From Clostridia bacterium (GTDB lineage Bacteria; Bacillota; Clostridia; Christensenellales; Aristaeellaceae): 6,417 bases of DNA. The translations under genes and the position numbers were made by a program. This document shows positions 6,365 to 6,417 of this stretch, piece by piece. The notes beneath the pieces were generated by a model. That model saw nothing but the letters and a program-made list of their open reading frames with translations. It had not been told where the DNA came from and searched no databases. The stretch covers positions 1 to 6,417 of the forward strand of contig JAKSPZ010000058.1 of NCBI GenBank assembly GCA_024404395.1, written 5' to 3'. The stretch's first letter is position 1, and every line of letters begins with the position of its first letter.

Positions 6365-6417
6365 TGCGTATCGTCGAACTGACGCTCAAGAATTTCCGCA
6401 ATTACGAGCAGTGCCAC
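6364..6417 (+). CDS. recF: RecF-like DNA repair ATPase, N-terminus only (cut by right edge)
   Basis: Only 18 codons are present: [18 protein letters not shown]. The pattern hydrophobic-x-E-L-x-L-x-NFRNYE is the characteristic first strand and turn of RecF, the SMC-like ABC ATPase that acts with RecO and RecR to load RecA at gaps. The ATG overlaps the typA stop as TAATG, sharing one base. There is no good ribosome binding site just upstream, so translation is probably coupled to typA. The Walker A motif lies beyond the window, so another SMC-like or OLD-type ATPase with a similar N-terminus cannot be excluded. If it is RecF, its position after typA differs from the common dnaA-dnaN-recF-gyrB order. 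Confidence 0.65.
   Translation, partial: MRIVELTLKNFRNYEQCH

Overview
The window looks like chromosomal DNA from a fairly GC-rich member of the Bacillota, probably class Clostridia. The evidence is strong GGAGG-type ribosome binding sites, use of TTG and GTG starts, an S20 protein with the Gram-positive-style N-terminus (PNIKSAIKR), and a YoaR/VanW-type envelope protein. No 16S rRNA or other marker gene is present, so a finer placement is not supported.

Layout: two divergent transcription units meet at a 233-base AT-rich intergenic region (2670-2902). Leftward (minus strand) lie rpsT (ribosomal protein S20), then rarA (replication-associated AAA+ ATPase), then the N-terminal 334 residues of a membrane-anchored YoaR/VanW-like protein that runs off the left edge. 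Rightward (plus strand) lie prfC (release factor 3), typA/bipA (ribosome-associated GTPase), and the first 18 codons of a gene whose N-terminus matches RecF, cut by the right edge. Genes within each unit are tightly packed: rarA to the envelope gene has a 2-base gap, prfC to typA has 21 bases, and typA and recF overlap by one base.

How the genes relate: S20, RF3 and TypA all act on the ribosome (small-subunit assembly, recycling of class I release factors, and assembly or stress-related ribosome function). RarA and RecF both act at damaged or stalled replication forks. Both halves therefore mix translation and fork-maintenance genes. Convincing sigma-A-type promoters are visible for rpsT and for prfC, and a plausible intrinsic terminator or attenuator lies between rpsT and rarA.

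The least ordinary part is the leftmost gene. Its predicted cytoplasmic segment, of about 170 residues, is rich in Lys, Thr, Ser and Ala. It carries three copies of the motif DAYDDFL at a spacing of 61-62 residues, ahead of one membrane segment and an extracellular peptidoglycan-binding-type domain. I see no CRISPR array, mobile element, tRNA or rRNA. The rest of the window is conserved housekeeping sequence. A 1129-codon antisense open frame across prfC and typA is explained by codon avoidance and is not called as a gene.
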